Below are positions 25,026 through 33,894 of a stretch of DNA of 44,654 nt, piece after piece. The translations under genes were made by a program, and so were the position numbers. Position 1 is the first letter of the stretch; each line of letters begins with the position of its first letter. This DNA is from an uncultured Acidimicrobiaceae bacterium (GTDB lineage: Bacteria > Actinomycetota > Acidimicrobiia > Acidimicrobiales > Poriferisodalaceae): positions 1 through 44,654 of the forward strand of contig CAJWBN010000004.1 in NCBI GenBank assembly GCA_913020735.1. Direction: 5' to 3'. The notes below the pieces were generated by a model. It saw nothing but the letters and a program-made list of their open reading frames with translations, ran no database searches and was not told the origin of the DNA.

Positions 25026-26210
25026 TCAGATAATTCGGTCGGAACGCAAGTCATCAATTTCCGATGAGTTGAAACCCAACTCTGTTAACACTTCGTTTGT
25101 ATGCTCACCCAACTCAGGGGCCCGATGACGAATCACACCCGGGCTGGCCGTCATGGCAACCGGGAATTGACTGATTGGTACGTCCTTCGAAGCAGATGGA
25201 TATGCCCAACGCTCTAAAAAACCCAAAGCATTAACGTGAGGGTGGTCCAACGTTTGCTGAGGCTTGAGCACTGGAGCACCTGGAATTTTTAGGTCAGCCA
25301 AAGCCAAAAGAACCTGATCAGTCGTCTTGTTGGCACACCAATCCGACATGACGCCGCAGATTTCGTTTCTATGGTTTCCGCGCCCTTCATCACTTTGGAA
25401 TCTTGGATCATCAGCCAACTCAGGTCGGCCAACAAGCTTCGCCCACCTAGCGAACTGGTAATTGCCGATGACTGACACAAGAACTAACCCATCACTAGTC
25501 ATAAACGTGTCTGACGGAGCAGCTGTCTGACCTTGGTTATGTGAAGCTTCGCGATCGATACCAAGTTGGTCCTGTTCTATAAGCGTTGCATTCGCAATCG
25601 TCATCGCCGTCTTCAACAAAGCCCCCTCAAGTTCTTGGCCCTCTCCTGTCAGATCGCGATGGCGTAACGCTGCCAGCGTTGCCATTGCCAGCAGTGATCC
25701 AGTACAAAAATCAACATAGGGAGTGGAATTACGTGTGGGCTGACCCTCTGGCCCCGTCATATGCATCGCACCAGACATAGCTTGAGCCAAGCCATCAAAA
25801 CCTACCCGGTCGCTGAAAGGGCCACCCGAACCAAAGCAGGTCACAGTCGAGACGATGATGTCTTCCTTCACCTTTTTTAGCGACTCATAGTCAAGGCCCA
25901 TCTGTCGACGAGTATCTGGAGGAAGATTGGCAACCACTACATCGGCTGTGGCTATTAGGGCATTCATGATCCTTCGCCCCTCTTCCTTCATGGGGTTTAG
26001 GGTCATACTTTTTTTGTTGCGACCGACTTGTAAGAACAAAGCACCTTGGCCATCAGGGGTCACCGGTGTAGTCCAGCGATCTTCACCACCGTCAATTCGT
26101 TCGATCCGAATAACATCAGCTCCGAGATCTCCCAGAATTGTTGCCGCGAAAGGGCCGGCGATAAACCGCCCAAAATCTAGAACCCGAATTCCATCTAAAA
26201 CCCCAGACAT
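25026..26210 (-). CDS. Class III CoA-transferase (CaiB/BaiF family)
   Basis: This 394-residue protein is of the CoA-transferase family III. The N-terminal VLDFGRFIAGPFAATILGDL (about 8-27) and GADVIRIERIDGG (about 28-40) are diagnostic. The catalytic Asp of the family is expected in PYVDFCTGSLLAMATLAAL (about 163-181). The enzymes move CoA between carboxylates with no ATP use. ATG at 26210, preceded by GGGGG, is preferred over the GTG seven codons upstream. The stop codon is followed by the nitroreductase start within the same transcript. The substrates are unknown; with nearby acyl-CoA enzymes, activation of a carboxylic acid for degradation is inferred. Confidence 0.9.
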   Translation of the reverse strand: MSGVLDGIRVLDFGRFIAGPFAATILGDLGADVIRIERIDGGEDRWTTPVTPDGQGALFLQVGRNKKSMTLNPMKEEGRRIMNALIATADVVVANLPPDTRRQMGLDYESLKKVKEDIIVSTVTCFGSGGPFSDRVGFDGLAQAMSGAMHMTGPEGQPTRNSTPYVDFCTGSLLAMATLAALRHRDLTGEGQELEGALLKTAMTIANATLIEQDQLGIDREASHNQGQTAAPSDTFMTSDGLVLVSVIGNYQFARWAKLVGRPELADDPRFQSDEGRGNHRNEICGVMSDWCANKTTDQVLLALADLKIPGAPVLKPQQTLDHPHVNALGFLERWAYPSASKDVPISQFPVAMTASPGVIRHRAPELGEHTNEVLTELGFNSSEIDDLRSDRII

Positions 26211-26389
26211 CAAAACCCCCGAATCTTGCACAATGGCATTTTCACGTGCAATTAAAGAAGATAGTTAGCTTTTTGGTTCTATGACTTTGCTCCGAGCAGA
26301 TAAACAGCACTTCTGACGGCATTCGATTGCTGTCTTATGCGAGGTCAGGCCTAGGTTGGAGCTAGAAGATCAGTTCTAAAACGCAGCGA

Positions 26390-27526
26390 TTGGGGAAAAA
26401 GTTGCTTAGTTCATTTGACGATTTCTATATTCATCAGACATCACATCCCATAACTACCCCAGCAACAAGTGATCGAAATGCCTATGACCGATCGTTCTTC
26501 AACGGATACACAGATGATGGCAGTTTGTACTTCGGGATCAGTTCCGCCCGGTATCCGAATTTACACATACAGGATTGTGCGTTAACGATCGTTCGAGGTG
26601 AGCATCAGCACTCCTTTCATGCATCGCGTCGCGCCCCGCAAGATCCGATTGACATGACCACTGGTCCGTTTCGGATTGAAATCGGTCAGCCGATGAAAAA
26701 TATCCGGGTCGTTGTGGAAGATAACGAAACGGGAATTGGGGCAGACCTGGAATGGATCCCACGTTCAGCGCATTTTGCTGAAGATCACCAAAGGCTTACT
26801 CCCGAACAAATAGGCCGTTGGATGATCGCCACTCGTATGAATCAGTTTGGATTCTGGAGAGGCGAACTTCGTCTTCCCGGCGAAACTATTACCCTCGATG
26901 CTGCACACACCTATGGGACTAAAGACCGGTCTTGGGGTGTCCGCCCAGTAGGAGATTCAGTGTCTATGGGAGCGCCGCTCCCGCCTAAGGGATTGAAATT
27001 TTTTTGGGCGCCGCTCCACTGGTCAGACCATGTAACTCATGTCGGTCTTTTCGAAGGAGACAGAGGCGAAGTGTGGCATTGGGATGGGTTTCGATTACCG
27101 GCATATGCTGAAAGTGATCAAATACCTGGGATCGAAGACCCCAATATTGAGCGTCTGGTTTCAGTCAGTCACAACTTCACTTGGCTTCCTGAAACACGAC
27201 GAATCTCAGGGGGCCAAATCAGGATTCAACTGCCAGATTCTGACCCAATCGAGATCGAAATAGAACCGATCGGCTCCGTCCTCATGAAGGGGATGGGTTA
27301 TGGGCACCCTGAATGGGGACATGGGCAATGGAAAGGAGAACTCGCGGTGTTTGGAGAATCTTGGAATCTGAATGAAATTGATCCGTTGGCCCCTGAAAAC
27401 ATCCATATTCAAGAAGTTGTGCGAGTACATAATGGCGTTTCAGAAGGGGTAGGTGTTCTCGAACAACTAGTTGTTGGTCCATACCCGAGGTACGGGTTCA
27501 CTAAATTTTTTGACGGCGCTATTTGA
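26390..27526 (+). CDS. Protein of unknown function with beta-rich, CrtC/lipocalin-like features
   Basis: This 378-residue protein is rich in aromatic residues and predicted beta strands. Segments such as GFWRGELRLPGETITLDAAHTYGTKDRSWG (about 168-197) and GEVWHWDGFRLP (about 221-232) recall the beta-barrel proteins of the hydroxyneurosporene synthase (CrtC)-like group. I cannot fix the family. In particular YGTKDRSWGVRP looks like a conserved motif with H/W/D residues. The start is uncertain: TTG at 26390 and TTG at 26402 are both in frame, and GGGGA lies well placed for the second. The frame continues to about 45 bases before the ATG of the next nitroreductase. Confidence 0.65.
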   Translation: MGKKLLSSFDDFYIHQTSHPITTPATSDRNAYDRSFFNGYTDDGSLYFGISSARYPNLHIQDCALTIVRGEHQHSFHASRRAPQDPIDMTTGPFRIEIGQPMKNIRVVVEDNETGIGADLEWIPRSAHFAEDHQRLTPEQIGRWMIATRMNQFGFWRGELRLPGETITLDAAHTYGTKDRSWGVRPVGDSVSMGAPLPPKGLKFFWAPLHWSDHVTHVGLFEGDRGEVWHWDGFRLPAYAESDQIPGIEDPNIERLVSVSHNFTWLPETRRISGGQIRIQLPDSDPIEIEIEPIGSVLMKGMGYGHPEWGHGQWKGELAVFGESWNLNEIDPLAPENIHIQEVVRVHNGVSEGVGVLEQLVVGPYPRYGFTKFFDGAI

Positions 27527-27572
27527 ACAAATAGAACGACACGCACCGTGTTTGTCATGGAAGGATGAGCAA

Positions 27573-28247
27573 ATGGAACTGTATGACGTTATGCGAACCA
27601 CATTTGCCGCACGAGATTTTACCGACGAGGAAATGCCTGACGAGACGCTCTACCGTGTTCTCGACAACGCGCGCTTCGCTCCTAGCGGGGGTAACCGACA
27701 AGGAGGACGGGTAATAGTTGTTAAGGACCCGGACACAAAGACCGCTCTTGGGCGTCTATGTCTTCCGCAACTGAGGGTGTATGGCGAGCAACGGCGAGGC
27801 GGAGAAAACCCTTGGCAAAGCGTTCATCCAACCAGCGTTGATGTTCAAAAAGTTTGGAATGACGAGTCCATACCTGCAGTAATCCCGATGTTTGAAGATC
27901 TTTCTCATACACCTACGGTCCTCGTCATAGCTGTGGACCTGAGTGTGGTCGCGTCCATGGATAAGGACCTTGATCGGGTTGGCATTATTAGCGGAGGATC
28001 CATATATCCGATGGCATGGAATATTTTACTCGGAGCGCGCAACGAAGGATTTGGCGGCACCCTCACCACGCTTCTCGCTGCTCAGGAATCAAAGGCGCAA
28101 CAATTGTTGGGTCTTGAGCCGAACGTGGCGGTGGCAGCTTTGCTCACCATCGGAAAGCCCAAAAAACAATTGACTAAGTTGTCTCGCAAGAAAGTCGAGG
28201 AATTTACAACGGTTGACCGTGCGGACGGCCCAGCATTCACAGGCTGA
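27573..28247 (+). CDS. Nitroreductase family protein (paralogue 2)
   Basis: This 224-residue protein starts at ATG 27573 with AAGGA eight bases upstream; longer frames reach back into the preceding gene but lack similarity. Conserved segments: RTTFAARDFTDEEMPDETLY, RFAPSGGNRQGGRV, SIYPMAWNILLGARNEG and GGTLTTLL, as in the paralogue at 24342-25016. It lies on the plus strand just after the unrecognised CrtC-like gene and is convergent with the AidB-type gene. FMN-dependent reduction is expected; the substrate is unknown. The clear sequence similarity of two paralogues in opposite orientation within 3.2 kb suggests a local duplication followed by divergence. Confidence 0.88.
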   Translation: MELYDVMRTTFAARDFTDEEMPDETLYRVLDNARFAPSGGNRQGGRVIVVKDPDTKTALGRLCLPQLRVYGEQRRGGENPWQSVHPTSVDVQKVWNDESIPAVIPMFEDLSHTPTVLVIAVDLSVVASMDKDLDRVGIISGGSIYPMAWNILLGARNEGFGGTLTTLLAAQESKAQQLLGLEPNVAVAALLTIGKPKKQLTKLSRKKVEEFTTVDRADGPAFTG

Positions 28248-28261
28248 CTTACCAAGACTTT

Positions 28262-29887
28262 TTAAGCGGGAACTGCCCGCCTCGCAATCTGATCCAAATC
28301 ACAAGATGTTGGCAAAGTACCAAACAGCGATCCGTGATCACCGCCGATTCTTGACATCAGGTAAGCCTCACTCACTGAAGGCTGACCATGCTGGACCATA
28401 AGGGTCGCAGCCCAAGCAATAGCAAGTCTTTCTACAAGTCGGCGTGCTTCCGCCTCTGGTACTGGGCTAGCAAAATCGGCTCGTAGGGAATCCAAAAGAT
28501 TGTCGATACCTGAATCTTTACCCCGGGATTGGTCTAATTCATCTAGAAAAACTTCAACACTTTCAGGATTTCTAGACGCCGCCCTACCAATATCAAGAGC
28601 AATAACGTTTCCGGCGCCTTCCCATATCGCATTCAACGGTGCCTCGCGATACAGGCGCGGCATCATTGAATCTTCTACATATCCATTACCGCCTACGCAT
28701 TCCAGGGCCTCCCTAACAACAGGGGTTGATTGCTTGGTCAGCCAATATTTAGCGATAGGAGTCGCCAAGCGGGAAAAATCTTGTTCTCGCTCATCGATGT
28801 CCATGCGTTCATGCGCTCCCGAAAGGCGGGTGATCATCAGCGTTGCGGCTTCAACCTCAATTTCTAAGTCGGCCAAGACATTTTGCATCAAGGGTTTATC
28901 GATCAAAGTTGCGCCGAAGGCTTCGCGGTTAGCGACGTGCCACCCCGCTTGGCTAACCGCTTGGCGCATAAGAGAAACACCCCAATTTGCTACGTCAAGC
29001 CGGGTGGCTTGAACCATATCGATAATTGTTGGGATCCCTCGTCCCTCTTCCCCGACCATCCAGGCTGCTGTGTTATCGAATTCCAGCTCCGCAGAAGCAT
29101 TAGAACGATTGCCGAGTTTGTCTTTGAGCCGCATCAGACGCAATGAATTTCGAGTTTCATCCGGTAGCACCCGAGGAACGAGGAAACACGACATGCCTTT
29201 CGGTGCATACGCCAAGACTAGGAATGCATCGCACATAGGAGCTGAAGTGAACCATTTGTGGCCCTCAATTCGGTACTCCCTCCCAGGGCCTCCTACTGAT
29301 ACGGGAGTAGCGGTACTTGTGTTTGCTCTAACGTCAGATCCGCCCTGTTTCTCTGTCATACCCATACCCAAAAGAACACCCGACTTCGCACTTGGAGCTT
29401 TGAGTTGTTGGTCGTAACTTCTGCTGATTGTTAATGGTTCCCAGATTTCTGCTAACTCAGGTTGATGGCGTAACGCCATTAACGAGCCAGAGGTCATTGA
29501 GGTTGGGCAACCATGACCCATTTCGATCTGAGTGATCAAACCCATTAGTGCATTGCGTGTTACATAAGCTCCATCCCCCGGCGGTTTTTCATAACGCATG
29601 CAGTGAATCCCACTTTCGACAGCAAGATTTAGAAGCGAGTGATATGCGGGGTGGTATTCGATCTCGTCGATTCTGTTGCCTGAAGCATCATGGGTATGAA
29701 GAATCGGAACGTTCTTGTTTGCTAAACGTCCCCACTCTCGTATTTCCAAGCTGCCCACTTGCTCACCAAAATCTTCTAAAAGCTCCAGATTTCCTCCCTC
29801 GCGACGCACTGCATCAGGAAGAACTGGGTCAGAAGTAAATAAGTTGTAAGAAGTGAGTGGCCCTGGTTGGTTACCGGGTGAGATCAT
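28262..29887 (-). CDS. aidB: AidB-type acyl-CoA dehydrogenase
   Basis: This 541-residue protein is colinear with E. coli AidB. Matches include LTSYNLFTSDPVLPDAVRRE (about 12-31), GMGMTEKQGGSDVRANT (about 172-188), KWFTSAPMCDAFLVLAYAPK (about 211-230), LKDKLGNRSNASAELEFDN (about 253-271) and the MPRLYREAPLNAIWEGAGNV block near 403. The EGAGN Glu lies where the catalytic base sits in AidB-like proteins. AidB belongs to the adaptive response to alkylating agents and binds DNA, and its acyl-CoA activity is weak. In this genome no ada or alk gene is adjacent, so a general acyl-CoA dehydrogenase role is possible. ATG at 29887. Convergent with the nitroreductase. Confidence 0.85.
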   Translation of the reverse strand: MISPGNQPGPLTSYNLFTSDPVLPDAVRREGGNLELLEDFGEQVGSLEIREWGRLANKNVPILHTHDASGNRIDEIEYHPAYHSLLNLAVESGIHCMRYEKPPGDGAYVTRNALMGLITQIEMGHGCPTSMTSGSLMALRHQPELAEIWEPLTISRSYDQQLKAPSAKSGVLLGMGMTEKQGGSDVRANTSTATPVSVGGPGREYRIEGHKWFTSAPMCDAFLVLAYAPKGMSCFLVPRVLPDETRNSLRLMRLKDKLGNRSNASAELEFDNTAAWMVGEEGRGIPTIIDMVQATRLDVANWGVSLMRQAVSQAGWHVANREAFGATLIDKPLMQNVLADLEIEVEAATLMITRLSGAHERMDIDEREQDFSRLATPIAKYWLTKQSTPVVREALECVGGNGYVEDSMMPRLYREAPLNAIWEGAGNVIALDIGRAASRNPESVEVFLDELDQSRGKDSGIDNLLDSLRADFASPVPEAEARRLVERLAIAWAATLMVQHGQPSVSEAYLMSRIGGDHGSLFGTLPTSCDLDQIARRAVPA

Positions 29888-30000
29888 GGCCCTAAACTAT
29901 CTCAAGGGTTGTTGAAGAAGACAATGAAGCAATCAGCGACTACTTTTCGATGCACTGCACGACGGCGGATACTTTTCAACCGTCTAATTAGGGGGAATGA

Positions 30001-30870
30001 GTGAAATACATAGCACCATCTTCGGTTGAGGAAGCGACGTCATTGTTGTCAACCTCACCGTCAGCGCAGGTGTTTGCGGGCGCAACAGACGTTGTTCCTC
30101 AACTCCGGGCGGGACGCTCGGCTCCAGAAGTACTGGTTGACCTGAAGAAGATAGAAGAACTCGTATCAATGGCTAAGGACGACGACAAATGGACAGTAGG
30201 GGCTGCGACTCCGACGGCCAATCTCACCGAAGACGAAGCATTTAGCGGAGAGTTCCCTGGCCTATCGGAAGCAGCTGGCCTTATCGGTTCCGACCAGATT
30301 CAGAATAGGTCCAGCCTCGGAGGAAATCTGTGTAACGGTTCGCCGGCAGCTGACTCAGTCCCAGCGATGGTCGTAAATGGGGCTCGCGCTGTGATCGCTG
30401 GCCCGAATGGAACCCGTGTACTTGATGTAGCTGAAGTAGTTACTGGTCCTGGGCAAACGTCACTTGAGGCCGACGAATTTATCGTCGAATTCGAAATCGA
30501 CAGAATGCCAGCACGATCTGGGGATGCATATCTAAGGATGATCCCTAGAACTGAAATGGACATAGCGGTAGTAGGAGCGGGAGCTCGGGTCACCCTGGCA
30601 GAAGATGGGAGTATCGAAGAGGCGGTGGTGGCCTTGGGAGCTGTCGCCCCGACAGTTGTCAGAGTTCCAGACGCTGAAGCTGCTTTGGTTGGCAACACCG
30701 CTGACGACGAAACGCTCTCCGCTGTAGCGGAAGCAGCGAGTGGAGTTTGCAATCCGATTGATGACAAGCGGGGAACGGTCGCATATCGGAAACAAGTAGC
30801 GGGAGTATTGGCGAAACGAGCGGTACTCATAGCAATTGAAAGAGCTGAGCAGAGAAACGGAAGCAAGTAA
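30001..30870 (+). CDS. Molybdenum hydroxylase FAD subunit (CoxM-like)
   Basis: This 289-residue FAD-binding subunit of a xanthine-dehydrogenase/CO-dehydrogenase-type enzyme passes electrons from the iron-sulfur subunit to the acceptor. Typical segments are the N-terminal PSSVEEATSLL, FAGATDVVPQLRAG (about 24-37) and DQIQNRSSLGGNLCNGSPAAD (about 98-118), the last being the FAD-pyrophosphate loop. GTG start with GGGGG five bases upstream. The stop TAA overlaps the ATG of the next gene (TAATG), so the three subunits are translated together. Substrate is set by the Mo subunit. Confidence 0.9.
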   Translation: MKYIAPSSVEEATSLLSTSPSAQVFAGATDVVPQLRAGRSAPEVLVDLKKIEELVSMAKDDDKWTVGAATPTANLTEDEAFSGEFPGLSEAAGLIGSDQIQNRSSLGGNLCNGSPAADSVPAMVVNGARAVIAGPNGTRVLDVAEVVTGPGQTSLEADEFIVEFEIDRMPARSGDAYLRMIPRTEMDIAVVGAGARVTLAEDGSIEEAVVALGAVAPTVVRVPDAEAALVGNTADDETLSAVAEAASGVCNPIDDKRGTVAYRKQVAGVLAKRAVLIAIERAEQRNGSK

Positions 30871-31346
30871 TGGCACGAACTCATATCACCGCTGTTGTCA
30901 ACGGAGACGAAACCGAATTCTTGGCAGAAGATGGCACGTCTCTGCTAAATGCACTGAGAGATGAAGTTGGTTTGACTGGCGCCAAAGAAGGTTGCGGTAC
31001 GGGAGACTGCGGCGCCTGTTCAGTCATGATCGATGAGAAAGTCACCACTTCTTGTCTTGTGTTTGCTCCCGAGGTTGAGGGGGCAACAATTCTTACTGTG
31101 GAGGGACTCGCTGATTCCGGCGAGTTGCATCCCCTCCAACAGTGCTTCTTAGAAGGAGCAGCCCTGCAGTGCGGTATTTGCACACCAGGTTTCCTGATAG
31201 CCGCTAAAGCTTTATTAGACAAGAATCCGGATCCGACTGAAACAGAAATTCGATATGCATTAGCCGGCAACCTTTGCCGGTGTACTGGGTATGACAAAAT
31301 TGTTCGTGCTGTGCAAGAAGCAGCTCGAGAGATGAGGGGTCAGTAA
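30870..31346 (+). CDS. Molybdenum hydroxylase iron-sulfur subunit (CoxS-like)
   Basis: This 158-residue protein carries two [2Fe-2S] clusters. The plant-ferredoxin-type motif is EGCGTGDCGACSVMID (about 40-55) with a further Cys in SCLVFA. The second cluster has CGICTPGFL (about 100-108) and CRCTGYD (about 135-141). This is the complete set of ligands. Order in the operon (FAD, FeS, Mo) is that of coxMSL. The start overlaps the preceding stop and its own stop (TAATG) overlaps the next ATG. Confidence 0.93.
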   Translation: MARTHITAVVNGDETEFLAEDGTSLLNALRDEVGLTGAKEGCGTGDCGACSVMIDEKVTTSCLVFAPEVEGATILTVEGLADSGELHPLQQCFLEGAALQCGICTPGFLIAAKALLDKNPDPTETEIRYALAGNLCRCTGYDKIVRAVQEAAREMRGQ

Positions 31347-33598
31347 TGGCGATAACCGAAGAGAACCCTGGATACAAGTGGGTTGGCACCCGGCCCATCC
31401 GGCCTGATGGACTGGAAAAAGTCACAGGAAAAGCTCAATTTGGTGCTGATTTGATGTTGCCGGGCATGTTGTTCGGCAAGGTTGTTCGTTCACCCCATGC
31501 TCATGCCCGGATAGTGTCGATCGACACCACCGCTGCGGAAGCAATGGTTGGGGTGAAGGCAGTGATCACCGGTAGCGACTTTCCTGATCTTGCGGCTAAC
31601 GGGGCTCACGCGAGCGACATTGATGTAGCCAATAATGCGATCGCTAGGGAGAAAGTCCTATATGAAGGACACGTAGTTGCAGCCGTAGCAGCTACCACTC
31701 GGGAGCAAGCCGAAGCGGCCGCCAAAGCAGTCGAAGTGACATACGAAATCTTGCCTCACGTACTGACGGTGGATGAAGCGATGGCAGAGGGCGCTCCGCT
31801 GCTGCATGAAGGGATGATTACCAAAGGGGTAGATCCTGCGCCGGAAGAACCGTCGAATGTTGCTAGCAAGATCCTCCACGAACGCGGCGACTTGGAGCAA
31901 GGTTTTGGTGAGGCAGATGTTGTTGTCGAACGGGAGTTCACGACCAAACCAGTTCACCAAGGTTATATAGAGCCCCACGCTGCTGTGGCTGATGCCAATA
32001 CTGATGGAAGAGCCCATATATGGTGCTCATCCCAAGGTCACTTCCAAATGAGGGCGTATTCAGCCACTGTGCTTGGTGTGTCCCCCGGAACTTTGAAAGT
32101 AACGGCCGCCGAAATCGGCGGAGGTTTTGGAGGTAAGACAGTGATCTACCTCGAGCCGCTCGCAGTCAGGCTCTCTCAAAGAGCTGGTCGACCCGTCAAG
32201 TTAGTAATGGACCGCGATGAAGTTTTCCGCGCGACCGGACCGACATCCGGCACTCGAATACGAGTGAAAATGGGAGTATCCAACGATGGGAAGATAACCG
32301 CTGCCGAAGTATGGATGGCATACGAAGCGGGTGCTTATTCAGGGTCCCCAGTGGGTGCCGCAGGGATGACGGCTATCGCCTGCTACGACATTCCAAACTT
32401 CGTAGTTGAGGGTTATGACGTTGTTTGTAACAAACCGCGAGTTGCGGCATATAGAGCTCCCGGTGCACCCATGGCAGCGTTTGCCGTTGAATCAGTTCTT
32501 GATGACCTAGCTAGAGATATAGGGATGGACCCGATTGATATTCGGTTAGCTAACGCTGCTGTTGAAGGAACCCAGGCCTCTTATGGGCCGAAGTTTCCGC
32601 GGATTGGCTTTGTCGAAACCTTGGAAGCAATCAAAGATCATCCCAATTACACAGCAGATCTTGGACCTAACCAAGGAAGAGGTGTTGCTGCTGGTTTTTG
32701 GTTTAACGCAGGCATGATGTCGAGTGCGACTGTCCACATCAATGAGAATGGAACGGCGACCGTAGTAACAGGTTCTCCTGACATCGGCGGAAGTCGTCAA
32801 TCGATGGCCCTAATGGCCGCGGAAGAGCTAGGTATTCCGTATGAATCAATCAAAGCCGTAGTTGCTGACACTGAAACAGTCGGTTTCAACGACGTGACTG
32901 GCGGTAGCCGGGTTACCTTGGCGACCGGTGCAGCTGTGGTAGATGCCTGTCGTCTGATCGTGGAAGATCTTCGGGCCCGAGCAGCAAAAACATGGGATGT
33001 AGAAGTTGATCAAGTTGAGTGGGTCGATGGCCAAGCTCAACATGTTGACGGAAGCCAACCCCCACTGTCTCTTAGTGACCTGGCAGCGAAGTCTGGTCGC
33101 ACGGGAGGACCGATATCAGCCAACGCATCGCTTAACTCACGTGGAGTTGGAGCAGGTTTCTCTACTCAACTCTGCGATGTAGAGGTTGATCCGGAAACTG
33201 GGGTGACGAGAGTCGTGCGCTACCTAACAGCACAAGATGCTGGTCGAGCGATCAGCCCCGACTATGTGGAAGGACAAATGCAAGGTGGAGTTGTCCAAGG
33301 AATCGGCTGGGCTTTGAATGAGGAATACATTCATGACCAAGACGGTGTGATGGAAAACCCAAGCTTCCTTGATTATCGGATACCTGTAGCTTCCGATCTT
33401 CCAATGATTGATTGCGCCATTGTCGAGGTTCCAAACCCCGCCCACCCATACGGAGTGAGAGGTGTCGGAGAGGTGGGTATTGTCCCGCCGATGGCAGCAG
33501 TGGGTAATGCGATAAATGACGCGATCGATGTGCGGATGACAGATTTGCCGATGTCACCGGTCAGAATTCTTGAAGCGCTCACTGAGCAGCGCGACTAA
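31346..33598 (+). CDS. Molybdenum hydroxylase catalytic subunit (CoxL/XdhB-like)
   Basis: This 750-residue catalytic subunit binds molybdopterin-cytosine-dinucleotide-type cofactor. The cofactor loop segment GGGFGGKTVIYLEP (about 254-267) and the catalytic Glu in GVRGVGEVGIVPP (about 704-716) are present. The active-site loop reads VAAYRAPGAPMAAFAVES (about 365-382). In form I CO dehydrogenase this loop is AYxCSFR with the copper-binding Cys; here there is no Cys, so it is not form I CO dehydrogenase. The AYRAPGAP type occurs in hydroxylases of purines, hydroxybenzoyl-CoA and nicotinate-type substrates, as well as in poorly known CoxL-like proteins. Substrate is unknown. It overlaps the CoxS-like stop. 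Confidence 0.9.
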   Translation: MAITEENPGYKWVGTRPIRPDGLEKVTGKAQFGADLMLPGMLFGKVVRSPHAHARIVSIDTTAAEAMVGVKAVITGSDFPDLAANGAHASDIDVANNAIAREKVLYEGHVVAAVAATTREQAEAAAKAVEVTYEILPHVLTVDEAMAEGAPLLHEGMITKGVDPAPEEPSNVASKILHERGDLEQGFGEADVVVEREFTTKPVHQGYIEPHAAVADANTDGRAHIWCSSQGHFQMRAYSATVLGVSPGTLKVTAAEIGGGFGGKTVIYLEPLAVRLSQRAGRPVKLVMDRDEVFRATGPTSGTRIRVKMGVSNDGKITAAEVWMAYEAGAYSGSPVGAAGMTAIACYDIPNFVVEGYDVVCNKPRVAAYRAPGAPMAAFAVESVLDDLARDIGMDPIDIRLANAAVEGTQASYGPKFPRIGFVETLEAIKDHPNYTADLGPNQGRGVAAGFWFNAGMMSSATVHINENGTATVVTGSPDIGGSRQSMALMAAEELGIPYESIKAVVADTETVGFNDVTGGSRVTLATGAAVVDACRLIVEDLRARAAKTWDVEVDQVEWVDGQAQHVDGSQPPLSLSDLAAKSGRTGGPISANASLNSRGVGAGFSTQLCDVEVDPETGVTRVVRYLTAQDAGRAISPDYVEGQMQGGVVQGIGWALNEEYIHDQDGVMENPSFLDYRIPVASDLPMIDCAIVEVPNPAHPYGVRGVGEVGIVPPMAAVGNAINDAIDVRMTDLPMSPVRILEALTEQRD

Positions 33599-33607
33599 AT
33601 AAATCGA

Positions 33608-33853
33608 ATGGCGCAAGTTCATTTTTCGGCGGGTCTTCGTGATCTAACCGGAGGGTTAGCTCAAGTCGAGGTCGAAGCTACGAACGTTCGACGTCTGGTG
33701 GCCGCGCTTGAGGAGAAGTTCCCTGGTATAGGAGAACGCCTGTCAGAAGCATCTTCAGTGGCAATTAACGGTGAAATTTTTACTGATGCTGAATATGAAC
33801 CGGTAGATAGTGATTCAGAAGTCCACTTCCTAGATATTTTTCAAGGTGGCTAA
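33608..33853 (+). CDS. MoaD/ThiS-family sulfur carrier protein
   Basis: This 81-residue ubiquitin-fold protein ends in the Gly-Gly of FLDIFQGG, the tail that is adenylated and then thiocarboxylated. The N-terminal MAQVHFSAGLRDLTGG strand-loop fits MoaD. It starts nine bases after the Mo-hydroxylase catalytic-subunit gene, so in this context it may supply sulfur for molybdopterin for that enzyme, or act in a related sulfur transfer. No MoaE or other moa gene is in the window, and the name is by position and fold, not proof. Confidence 0.82.
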   Translation: MAQVHFSAGLRDLTGGLAQVEVEATNVRRLVAALEEKFPGIGERLSEASSVAINGEIFTDAEYEPVDSDSEVHFLDIFQGG

Positions 33854-33894
33854 TAAAGATTTAGTTGCTTAAGAAAATAGGTGAGTGTCTTCGA

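Noticed and set aside
30300-30884. Long minus-strand ORF (194 codons) opposite the CoxM-like gene.
   Set aside because: It has low-complexity Ala/Ser/Thr-rich composition typical of an antisense shadow, and the plus strand encodes a clear FAD subunit coupled to its neighbours.
31346-33598. Form I CO dehydrogenase large subunit (coxL).
   Set aside because: The active-site loop reads AYRAPGAP and lacks the AYxCSFR Cys, so the form I call is not supported.
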